Shown: positions 1-9,600 of the stretch, one piece after another
How the letters are laid out: every line of letters starts with the position of its first letter
Numbering within the stretch: the stretch's first letter is position 1
Assembly: GCA_001275005.1 (NCBI GenBank)
Contig: JWZX01003281.1
Span: forward strand, 1-39,443
Direction: 5' to 3'
Length of the DNA stretch: 39,443 bases
Source of the DNA: Chrysochromulina tobinii
Lineage: Eukaryota; Haptophyta; Prymnesiales; Chrysochromulinaceae
The notes under the pieces: model-generated
The model's database searches: none
Seen by the model: only the letters and a program-made list of their open reading frames with translations
What the model was told of the DNA's origin: nothing
Made by a program: the position numbers and the translations under genes

Positions 1-165
1 GAGAGGACCCGCAGCGCGCGCAGCGGCCCATTGTCTTTGGGCGCATTGGCGGGCGCGTAGTCCTTGCAGGCGTTGAGCATCTCACACGTGAGCGCGCACA
101 CCCACTGGTTGTGCGACTTGCCGACGGTGCTCCACAGCCAGTGGGTGTGCGATGGTGGGTCGAGA
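1..165 (-). CDS. Edge of an unidentified minus-strand gene (partial exon)
   Basis: One minus-strand frame reads through the left edge as protein-like sequence: an HTHWLWSTVGKSHNQW stretch, then VCALTCEMLNACKDYAPAN and more, with several Trp and Cys codons that chance reading of GC-rich DNA rarely gives. A stop lies upstream in this frame near 195, so the exon must be entered by splicing. A second minus-strand frame (82-324, Ala-rich, GTG start) may hold the preceding exon. I could not fix a splice junction and recognise no family. The gene continues to the left of the window. Product unknown; a chance open frame is still possible. Confidence 0.3.
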
Positions 166-585
166 ACGCGCCCCCGGGATGTCACACATCATCGCAGTCG
201 CGTCAGCGAGGCCCGCCGCGTGCGCGAGTGCCTCCGCCGCCTTGCGCGCTGCGTCCGACGACAGGCCGATGGCGCACGCGGCCGCGTCGGCAGCCAAGTC
301 TTGGGCCCCATCCGCGATCACCACGGCTTATGGATTTCAAACAACGGTTTTTCGTCCATTTTCGCTCACTTTACCGCTCAGGCGGCCCCCGCGTCTATCC
401 GGATGAGTCTCCGCGTGACGATGTGCGCAGTGCGGCTTGTCGGCGGGCACAGGGTGCCGTTGGGTGGGTGAGCGTCGGGTGATCCGTGGCATCTGCGCTG
501 TGGCACCGCTGAGGCCCGAGACGCAGACGGGCCCGTGAACCGAACCGAACCGAAGTAGACCGGAGATGTAATCTCGTCAAATTCC
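166..585. other. Spacer, no confident gene
   Basis: About 420 bp between the edge exon and the coiled-coil gene. An Ala-rich minus-strand frame runs to 324 and may be an upstream exon of the edge gene. A short CGAAC tandem run lies near 537-556. Nothing else was identified. Confidence 0.4.
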
Positions 586-2049
586 TCATGTCCTCGTCGC
601 ACGCCGCATCGCGGCCACTGACATGGACTCTGTGAGCCCTCCGAGCCCTCCCAGTGCCGTGAGCGGCGTTGTAGCCGTGCCTACCGCGGCGGAACTCACA
701 GAGCCGACCGTGTCGACCGCCCAACTCGCGAGCCCTCTCATGCCGCCGGCAGCTGCGACCTCGTCAACGGCTTTCAGCTTATCAGCTCTGTCCGCGTCTG
801 CAGCTGGGACAAGGGCCAGCTGCTCCTGCCGCTGCTGCTGCCCGTGCTGCTTCTGTGCGTGCTGCTGCCGCAGCGGCAGCGATGGCGCCGCAGCGGCTCT
901 CACTCCCGCAGCCGCGGCGCGCTCGGCAGCGGCACGCTGCTCGCGCAGCTCGAGCTGGCGCATTCGCCTGACCTCCTCTTTGGCATTCTGCTCGGCAAGT
1001 GCGTCGCTCAGCATGCCAATCTGCTGCTGGAAGCGTTCAGACGACAGCGCGAGCTCCTCTGTGGCGATGTCCGCGCGACGCTCGGCGGCGGTGCGGCTAG
1101 CGTCAGCTTCCAACAGGGCGGCGCGAAGCGCAGCCACTTCTATGCCAACGCCGAGTGTCGAGCCACCAGTTGCTGATGAGCTCACTCTGGCAGCTTGGCG
1201 ACTCCGGCCGCGGCCGCCCTCGCCGCCGCCGCCCTCGCCGCCGCCGCCCTCGCCACCGCCGCCCTTGCCGTCGCCGCCCTCGCCGCCGCCGCCGCGCTTG
1301 CCCTCGCTGAGGACCTCCGCGGCGTGCGCCAATAATCGGAGCTCATCCGCGGCTGCGACGGGCGCTGTGGCGGGCGCCGCTGCGTCGGCCGCCTGCGCCG
1401 CCGCGAGAGCCGCCGCCTCCGCCTCCGCACGTGCTTGCTCGTCGCGCCAGGCACGCCGTAGCCGCGCACGCCAGCGACGGTGCTCCAGGTCGCGCTCGCG
1501 CAGCCGCTCGATCAGCTTCGTGTTCTCATCCAGCTCGTCGAGCGTCGTTTTGCACTTGAGCTGCAGCTCGTAGCACACAGCATGCAGCGCGTCCACGTTC
1601 GCACGCTGCTCCGTGCGCTCGCGGACGCGTTCGGCAATCGCGGCGGCGATGCCGGCGCGTGCATTCTCTGCTTCCTCCTCCGCCTCCCCAAGCGCGCGTC
1701 GCAGGAGCGCCATGTCAGCATCGCATAGGTGCATGTGCAGCTTGCGCTGCCGCTCATGCTCGCGCTGCTGCTCAAAGATGGCGTGCTGAAGCTGCAGGTT
1801 CTCGTCCGCCCGCGCCTGCAGCTCCGCGTCGAGATCGTCGTGAGATGGCGGCGGCGCTGACCAGCCGAGCAGTCCTGAGAGGCCTGACGATGCATTCGCT
1901 GCACGGAGGTCCTCCAGCCGGCGCTCCAACTCAGCCGCACGCCGTGCGAGCATGAGGTTCTCGAGCGCGAGGCGCTCCGCTTGGTCAGCCGCCGCCTGGC
2001 GCTCGTGTCGGGCACACACGAGGCTCACGAGGAGCCCTTCGTCCGCCAT
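586..2049 (-). CDS. Coiled-coil protein with Gly/Glu linker, function unknown
   Basis: A 487-residue single-exon frame from an ATG (MADEGLLVSL) to a TGA. Long amphipathic heptad stretches rich in E, R, L, A and Q run from about residue 15 to 55, 75 to 220 and 300 to 395, predicting several coiled-coil rods. Around residues 246-281 a flexible linker of GGGGE units interrupts the rod. The C-terminus is different: a Q-rich patch, then a small hydrophobic/Ala-Gly-Thr segment (LASWAVDTVGSVSSAAVG) that could be an amphipathic membrane-contact helix. No catalytic motif is visible. Such proteins often serve as cytoskeletal, Golgi or centrosomal scaffolds, but I do not recognise the family. It is divergently arranged with the small membrane protein at 2232. 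Confidence 0.72.
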   Translation of the reverse strand: MADEGLLVSLVCARHERQAAADQAERLALENLMLARRAAELERRLEDLRAANASSGLSGLLGWSAPPPSHDDLDAELQARADENLQLQHAIFEQQREHERQRKLHMHLCDADMALLRRALGEAEEEAENARAGIAAAIAERVRERTEQRANVDALHAVCYELQLKCKTTLDELDENTKLIERLRERDLEHRRWRARLRRAWRDEQARAEAEAAALAAAQAADAAAPATAPVAAADELRLLAHAAEVLSEGKRGGGGEGGDGKGGGGEGGGGEGGGGEGGRGRSRQAARVSSSATGGSTLGVGIEVAALRAALLEADASRTAAERRADIATEELALSSERFQQQIGMLSDALAEQNAKEEVRRMRQLELREQRAAAERAAAAGVRAAAAPSLPLRQQHAQKQHGQQQRQEQLALVPAADADRADKLKAVDEVAAAGGMRGLASWAVDTVGSVSSAAVGTATTPLTALGGLGGLTESMSVAAMRRATRT

Positions 2050-2231
2050 CTTGAAAAGGTCCGCTTTCTGATGTGAACTGTGAACTCGCGAGCAGCTCGG
2101 AATCTAGATTCCATGGATATGGCACGCTGGATTAGGTTAAGGAGTGGCTTGAATTGTCGTGTGATTTGAACTTTGCCAATTCATCGCGGGATGCGAGAGC
2201 AACTCGAGTTTTCTCCTCACCCCCTCCTACG
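2050..2231. promoter_or_regulatory. Divergent intergenic region (bidirectional promoter candidate)
   Basis: A 182-bp gap separates the ATG of the coiled-coil gene (minus) from the ATG of the small membrane-protein gene (plus), so both promoters must lie here or overlap the genes. It is visibly less GC-rich than the flanking coding DNA. No TATA box or other specific element is claimed. Confidence 0.45.
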
Positions 2232-2618
2232 ATGGCCCATGGCGCAGTCGGAGTCATAGACTTCCTTGACGTGATCTTCATTAGCCACACGCTGCTCGAG
2301 ACCTGGCTCGGCCTCATAAAACTGCGTGGGCGCTATCAACATGAGGCGACGAACAAGCCAGTCCGATCTGCAGCTTATACACGACATCATGGCGCTTCAA
2401 TCCTTGCACTCGCGCTGCTCAGTCACCTCGTGTATTCGCGTGGCCTCGTGCGCTCACCAACCGGGCAGCTAGCAAGCGCGGTGCTGGCAACCTTTCATGG
2501 CGGCGCGGTTGCCAGCTTCACGCATGCCTGGCTGTCAGGAGCGCTACCTTTTTCGAAGATTCTCTTTCCGCACGGTCCCTACGCCGCCTTCTTCGCATGG
2601 CATGCGTGGTGGATGTGA
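2232..2618 (+). CDS. Small polytopic membrane protein, unknown function
   Basis: I place the start at the ATG giving MAHGAVGVIDFLDVIF (128 residues). The frame is open upstream to 2154, but only through a non-ATG start. Four hydrophobic segments are visible: about residues 7-29, 54-72, 78-101 and 111-127. Histidines sit in or beside the segments (ISHTLLE, TRHHGAS, ATFHGGA, FTHAWL, FAWHAWW). A short basic loop (KLRGRYQHEATNKPVR) follows the first segment. The protein ends directly in the last hydrophobic segment, WHAWWM. I do not recognise the family. The clear membrane topology in a GC-rich background supports a real gene. It runs convergently to the eIF4E-like gene with a 199-bp gap. Confidence 0.65.
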   Translation: MAHGAVGVIDFLDVIFISHTLLETWLGLIKLRGRYQHEATNKPVRSAAYTRHHGASILALALLSHLVYSRGLVRSPTGQLASAVLATFHGGAVASFTHAWLSGALPFSKILFPHGPYAAFFAWHAWWM

Positions 2619-2817
2619 CGTCAGCGCTCGAGATTTCGTTTTCACATTAGTTTCTCATGCCATGACGATAAAATCTCACGTACTAAACTACCGAGCGCAA
2701 CCTCTGAGTTTACAGCACTGGTGGGAGATCCATGCGAGCGAACCGTTCGGTAAGTTGCAGTGCAGATAACAGAGAGCATGCCAAACATAGCTGTTGAGCG
2801 ATTCCATGCCGCCGGGG

Positions 2818-3401
2818 TCAGTGCTCCCGCATCTCCCATTTGCACGCCTTTTCGGCGGCGGGCCCGAGGTGCTCGTTCATGCGTTTTTTCAGCTCGTCGG
2901 CGACAGACAGGTCCTTGCGCTTGAACCAGAGCTCGAGACGGAAGAGCTGGCGCGTGCCAACGCTCTTGTCGACCACGCGTGCGCCGCAGATGTCGTCGAG
3001 CGGATCGATGGTCTCGCCGATCATGCCGAGCGCGAGGTCGCGCCAAAGTTCGTCGAGCTGCTGAAGTGGCATCATTTTGCGGCATTGCCACTCTGCTCCA
3101 AAGCGGTTTGCCGGGTCCTCCCATTCCGGCTTGATGTTCTTCTTGAAGAGCGAGAAGGCTTCGACCGTCCGATTGGCAAACTTTTTTTCGTCTTGCCGTC
3201 GTAGAACAACTGGCTCGGCTTCGGAATGTTGTTAAATGCTCGCCAGAAGTCCTCGATCGTCGCTATCTCGCAAACCTTGCACATGTTGTCTTCATACGAC
3301 TTGGCTTTTTTGTCTTCTGCGCGGTGCTCCCAAATGACCCACTCGCTCTCGAGAAAGTGCTGCGGGCCGCTCACCACAACCGCTTGTGGTTCGACAGCCA
3401 T
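2818..3401 (-). CDS. eIF4E-family mRNA cap-binding protein (class II-like), frame broken in an A7 run
   Basis: eIF4E binds the 7-methylguanosine cap of mRNA and recruits (class I) or represses (class II, 4EHP/nCBP) translation. The N-terminal part, from an ATG at 3401, reads ESEWVIWEHR, then KSYEDNM, then TIEDFWRAFNNI. This is the canonical order of cap-pocket and 4E-fold motifs. The C-terminal part reads NIKPEWEDPANRFGAEW (Trp-Glu cap stack and recognition pair), then DELWRDLALGMIGETID and DICGARVV. SYEDN in place of the class I Trp motif matches class II, although the first pocket Trp is kept. The halves lie in different frames that meet exactly at a run of seven A (3182-3188, minus sense); one more A would restore a single frame of about 195 residues. 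The break may be an assembly error or a real mutation. It is head-to-head with the giant gene. Confidence 0.85.
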
Positions 3402-3584
3402 CGTTGCTCGCGTACTTCTCCCAGTGCCGCCACGCGTCCTGTGTCCTGAACATGTAGCTCGTGAATCAGACGAGGCGGGGCGGAGCGTTCAGAAAGAAAG
3501 AAGGGTACACGCGCAACAACATATCGTTCAGCCTGCTCTGTGGGATGATCGTGGTTCACACATGCTTTTCACTGTTTCGGTGTC
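3402..3584. promoter_or_regulatory. Shared upstream region of eIF4E-like and giant IPT genes
   Basis: 183 bp between two divergent ATGs. Both genes must be driven from here or from sequence overlapping the neighbour. No core-promoter motif could be assigned with confidence. Confidence 0.4.
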
Positions 3585-3656
3585 ATGCGGCGCACCGGCA
3601 TGGCCTGCTCTGCGCTGCTATTGATCGTGACAGTGTCGACCTCGCCAAATCATGCA
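3585..3656 (+). other. Signal peptide of the giant protein
   Basis: Residues 1-24: a short basic start (MRRTG), the hydrophobic core ACSALLLIVTV, then a polar region STSPNHA with a plausible cleavage after Ala-24. This directs the protein into the secretory pathway. An internal Met at residue 6 (MACSALLL) could be an alternative start and would keep the signal. Confidence 0.8.
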
Positions 3657-6600
3657 GATCTGCCCCCCATCTTCCTCTCGCTCGAGGGATCCGTGGTTGC
3701 GGACGGCACGGAGCGCGCGTTCAACCTCGCTGCCTCGACGCTTCATTTGGTGCTCAGCGGCGACGCCTGGGCCCCTGACGTGGCTGTCAACGGCAGTGCC
3801 TCGAGGGCGGCGCTCCTCGGCTCGTTCGCGAGTCAGCAGCCGCTCGCTGCTTCTGGCTGGACGGCTGTTGTGGGACCCGTGCTCGGCAGTGCTAGTCTCC
3901 TGCGAGCCTCGCCAACGCTGCTGACCCTATCGCTGCCGCAGCTGCCATGCTACGATCTGCTCGTACCCGAGCTAGTGACTGTGCGCGTGCCTGGTGCTGC
4001 CATCGCCTCGGGTCGCAGCGTGGTGGCGCCGTCACTTCGCATCTCCGCCATTGCGCAGATCACGCCGCCACGCTGGGGTTCGGTCCTCACTCCGCCGCGG
4101 GAGCTCGGGCGCAACTGCACGCACGTGACGCTGAGCTGGGATCCACCGTACTTCGATGGCGGCACCGCGCTCTCGGGATATCGACTCGAGACGCGCCGCG
4201 CGGATGGATCCGATCCGCCGCCCACCGCCGTGGACGAGCCCGGCGTGCTCGTAAGCGCCGCAGACGGCACCTTGTGGCGGCGTGACTCCACCCTCCTCTC
4301 GCCGCTTGCGGTGCCCGGCGGCGCCGTCACGGGCGTTCTCGGCCCTCTTCTAGCGGGTGTCGCGTACGAGGTGCGAGTGCGCGCCTTCTCCGTGGGCACC
4401 GGCTGCACGCACCTCGAAGGTGACGACGGCGCCGTCGCCATCGTGTACGGTGGCTGGCGAGCAGACTCGCTTCACGTGATCGTGGGCCCTCCAGGCGGTC
4501 CAGTCCGCGGCGGCACGGTCGTGCTCGTGCGAGGCGCGTGCATGCACGCCGCGACTGCATGCGTGTGGGGCAGCAGCAGCAGCAGCAGCGGCAGCAGCGG
4601 CAGCAGCGGCAGCAGCGGCAGCAGCGGCAGCAGCGGCAGCAGCGGCAGCAGCGGCAGCAGCGGCAGCAGCGGCAGCAGCGGCGGTAGCGGAAGCGGTAAC
4701 GGTGGCGGTGGCACTGAGCCGCCGATGACAGCCGCCATCGCACGCAACGAGTCTGCCTTGCTCTGTGAGAGTGGGCCTGCTTCGGAGCCGGGGAGCGTGA
4801 GCCTAGCGCTCGCCGAGCAGCTCAACGCCAGTGCTGCGCGCGCCACCGGCCTTGCGTTTGAATATTTTGGGCTCTCGGCGCTCGCCTTAGAGCCTGCCGC
4901 TGGGCCGGTCGGGGGAGGGACTGACCTTCGGATTGGAATTGCAATCGAGGGCTCGGCAGCGTTGCGGCGTGGCGTGCGGCTGCCGGACGCGCGCTGCCGC
5001 TTTGAAGGTGCCATGGTGAGCGGCACGATGGCAGCGGCGCATGCCTCTTCACTCGAGGTCATCTGCACAACGCCTGTGGGAACGGCGGTGGGTCTCGTCA
5101 ACGTGACCGTCTCCCTCGATGCGGGTCTTGCGTACACAGCGCCTCTACCGGCCGCAAGGGCTTTCCTCTACTACAATGCGTCGCTACGTGCCGTTTGGCC
5201 GGTGGGTGGGCCGGTGCGCGGCGGTACGCTCACGACCATCGTGGGTTCGGGGCTTGCCGGTGGCAAAGGCGGGACGGGCACCGTGGGCGACGATGGCAGC
5301 GGCGAAGAGTGGTGCCGCACGAACATTGCCCACTGTGCGGATCAGATGCGCTGCCGCTTCGGCGTCCTCGGCGGCCGTGTGATCCCTTTCCAAACGAACG
5401 ACACGCACGTGCTCTGCATGTCGCCGCCGACGTTTCGTGTGGCCGAAGGTGGGCCAGCGCGCCTGGCGGCCGCAGTGGATGTACTGCATCCGGATCGGAT
5501 CGCAGGTCGATCTTGGGACGACCTCGGGTCGGCGACCGATGAACTCACCTATTCGCTCAACGGCGAGGCATACCTGCGCCCCCGACTGGCGTGGACGTAC
5601 TACGCACCGCCCACCATCTCCTCGCTGCAGCCCGCCGACGGCCCTGCATCTGGGGGGCAAGAGATCACCGTTCGCGGCGACGGGTTCATGAACCTCGTCG
5701 CGGGTGGCGCGAGCGCAGCGCGCTGCCGCTTTGGCACGCACACGACGAGAGTCCTGGAGATCCGCAATGCCACCCTGCTCGTGTGCGCTGCGCCCCAAGA
5801 CCTCGCCGCCCGCGACGCTGCACTGGCTGCGCCGTTGCCGGCGATCCGAGCCGACGGTACGGGGGGTGGTATTGGCGACGACGTCACGTTTCCACTCGAG
5901 CATTCCGCACGCCACTGCTGCCTCGAAGGCGCCGGCGCCGCGCGCGTCGGAGGTGGCATGGGATACACCTCACGCTTGGCGTGCCAGGAGAGCTGCGTGG
6001 CCAATCCGTCCTGTCGCTTCTTCTCGTACGCTGGCGTGCTCGGCCGTTGCGACTTATGCTCCTCGTGCACGGACGAGTCGAGTGCGGCCGAGAGCAGTGC
6101 TCTCTACGAGTCCTATCGCCGTGTCGAGCCTGCACTGCCCGCATTGCTGCCCTTCGAGCTGTCCCTCAACGGCCAGCAGTTTGAGCTGAGCGATGCGGAT
6201 CGCACATTTGAGCTCGGCTACCTCATGTACGCCACTGCCTCGTACAACGTCTCGACCACGGGCGGGCCGACGACGGGCGGAACGCTCGTGACGATCACGG
6301 GCCGTGGCTTTGCACGCGCAGCAGCGAGGGCGACCAGCACGCGGGCGCGCTTCGGGACGCTTTGGTGGGAGCGCAACGCGACGCTGGCAGTGCGCTGCCG
6401 ATTTGGTGCGGCGGGCAGCACGACACCGATACAGCTGCGCGATGATGAGATCGTTTGCCCGACGCCGCCGCTCCCAAGCGGCATGGCTCTCCGAGGGGAT
6501 TCCTCGGTAGCAGCCGAGCTCACTTTGCGCAGCGGTCGTGCGACGCTGCCGCTTACGGTTGCACTCAACGCGGCGCGTTTCAACGGCGGCAGCGTGTACG

Positions 6601-9600
6601 GCAGCGGCGAGCCGGCGCCAGCCGCCCACGATGAAGCCTTTGACGTGGCCCATTTCGAGGTCGCGCCAGATTTTAATGTGACGCTGTATGAGCAGCACAT
6701 TTCGGAGCTTTTGCCGCCTGGGGGGCCGACGGCGGGTGGCACACAGGTGCAGATCGCGGGGCGCTGGCTCCATGCTTTCGCGCCGCATGCTGCCATGTGC
6801 CGGTTCGGGAAGCTGCCCTCCCCTGCGATCTCCCTCGGGGAGGTCGACGCTGACGGCGGTGGAGATTATGGCAGCGGGGCGCAAGAGGGCAGCGGCAGCG
6901 GCAGCGGCGACTACGCGAGCGGCGGTGACTCCTCTGGCGAGGTCGCCCTAGGGGAGGATTCGTCGCCCATCTCGGGGCTCCGCTGCACCGCACCGTCACC
7001 CGATCCGGCCACGTACGTGCAAGACTGGCCCACGAGCGCCATACCTTTTCGGCTCGCCCTCAACTACCAGCCGCGCCCGTGTGAACCTTCGGTTGGACTG
7101 GTGGCACCCGCCTTCGGCCCGGGCACCTTCGACTCCAACGAATGCGGCGAGGGCTTCCGCGGCTCATTCAGGCCGGCACAGGGGATGCCCTTCCATTACT
7201 ACGCACCTCCGACGATCTCGTCCATTTTCCCTGTACGGGGTGTCTTCAGCGGAGGCGTGGCGCTTACCCTAAAGGGTCATGGATTCCACAGCCGTTTGGC
7301 GGCGTTGGGCGTGCCCATTCTGTGTGGCTTCGGGCTGAGCGGCCCCACGCCCTACCCGCCGCCTAACACGACGAGCGTCGCAACCTTGGACGCGGCCACC
7401 GGAGCCTTTCGCTGTTCCTCACCAGCGAGGCTCGCCGCCGGAGCGGACGAGGCTGTGAGTGTCGCGCTCAACGGCCACGACTTTGAGGGGGGCGGCGAGC
7501 ACTCGCGCTTTGCATACATCGCTCCGCTGCTGCCTCGCACCTCGTTCCCGCTCGGTGGCCCCGTGGCGGGTGGCTCAGTCGTGCACGTGCTGAGTGCGGG
7601 GCTGCTCAACCGCACGGACGGCACGCTGCGCTGCCGCTTTGGCGATGCGGAGGGCGCGGCGGACTATGTGGCACTCGAGCGGCACGACGTCGAGGGTGAG
7701 CTCGACCGAACCAACTTTGACGTGGCGCTCGCTCGCAATGAGACGGGCGTGCTGCGCTGTGTTGCGCCGCGCGCGCATGTGGCTGGCGCCACCGCGCTGC
7801 TGGTGCGCAACTTTGACCGCGATACGTACGAGAACGCCACGACGGCGCCTCGCGACGACCCTAATTCGTCCTACTATGACCGGTACTACTCGGCGCGCTT
7901 GCACTCTTGGTACCCGCTCGGCCTCGACGGGAACCCGGAGATGAGCGGCTTTGATTGGAGTCTGTTCGACTTGGGCATGAGAGGCTTCGGCGCCCTCGGC
8001 CCGCTGCCGACGGACAGCTTGCGTGGCGACGCCCTGATCGAAGGAGGCTCGCTGCGCCTGACCCAGGGCGCCCAGCTCGATGCGCTTGGTGATGAGGATC
8101 GTGACGTGCCTAGCTTGACAAGGTCACGCGCAGCCGCTCATCGAGCCTCGCTCCGTTCCTCTACCGGCAGCCTCGTGCTCGCTCGAGCGGACATGGCGCC
8201 CGCGGCAGTGATTCATCATTTTGAGGCCGCGTTCGAGCTGAGTCAGCCTGGCCACAGCTTCAGTGGACGGGGCATCAGCTTCTGCTACGGCCTGCCCCCC
8301 GAGGGTAACCTGAGCTTCGGCGAGGAGGGCACGCGGAGTGGGCTCAACGTCCACGTGATCACGCTCGATGCGCGCCCGCCCGCCAACCAGCTCCGAGTGA
8401 GCTACGACGGGCGCGAGCTCGAGACGCTCACTCTCGGCACGGCGCTGCGGGAGGCCACGTGGGCCAATATGACCATCCGCTATGATGAGTACGGGCTCGC
8501 GGTGACCCATAACGGACGACGGCGCATCGTCAGCCTGCCCATTTACGGTTACGCTCCGACCACCGCGTGGCACTTTTCTGTGGGCGCGCGAGCCGGCCCG
8601 CACGGCGACACGCACCTCGTGGACAACCTGCGCATTCGGAGCGGCGAGCTGTTGCGTGAAGGAACCGTGCCCTTCTCTGTGAGTGTCAACGGGCGTGACT
8701 TTGCGCCCGTACCCGGCGGGTACCGGTACGTGACGCCTCCGGTCATCTCCGTCGCCTCTCCGGCTTCGGGCCCGGTGGCCGGCGGCACCGTTGTGACGGT
8801 GGGTGGCTTCGGCTTCGGCAGCGGCATGCAACTCGAGTGTCGCTTCCAAACGGAGGTGGTGTACGCCACAGTGCTCAACAGTAGCGCCGTGCGCTGCGTC
8901 ACTCCACTCGCGCCGCGTCTCAACGTGAGCCGTCCGCCCCTGCAGCCCATTGAGCTGTCAATCAGCCTCCATGGGGCCTGGGAGCCTCCTACGGCGATTG
9001 CGACGCTGCCGTGGCTGCTGCGCACTCGGCCAGAGGTGAGCAGCTTCTCGCCCGAGAGTGGCCCTCTCGCTGGAGGGACGCATGTGATTGTCCAAGCGTC
9101 CGCCCTCGCCGGTGGGGTAGACTATCGTTGCCGCTTCGGGCTGCCCAACCGCACAGTGAGCGCCACGTACGATGACGTGAGCGAAACGCTCCGCTGTGTC
9201 GCCCCCGCGCATGCGGCGATCTCGGCGCTCGAGATCACGCTCAACGGCCAGCAGTACACGAGCAGCGGCCGCCTCTTCTCGCAATATGAGCCCTTTCTGC
9301 TCCGCTCCCTCGAGCCTTCCCGCGCTGCCTCGCTCGGCGGCGCTCTCATGCACGTGAGCTTTGACGCCTTCGGCCAGCCGTCGCCCTTCGAGGCGATCCG
9401 TTGCCGCGTGGGCGAAGCGCCCCCGACGGAGCCGTTGCAGTACACTGACCAGTGGGCGCTCTGCGTGGTGCCTCCCTCGTACTCCGCGCGTGCCGTCGCT
9501 CTCGACCATACACTCGAGTTCAATGACGCGAATGCCAGCACGGATGGCGTGCTCATGCTCTCCACCACCGGCGATGCCAAGATCGCGGAGGGTGTGCTCA

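Noticed and set aside
623-1573. 316-residue plus-strand frame, Ser/Ala/Pro-rich
   Set aside because: Antisense of the coiled-coil gene; composition is that of a complementary shadow.
3182-3188. Programmed -1 ribosomal frameshift in the eIF4E-like gene
   Set aside because: The reading phase of the A-run does not give the canonical X XXY YYZ heptamer, and eIF4E genes are not known to use frameshifting; a missing base is simpler.
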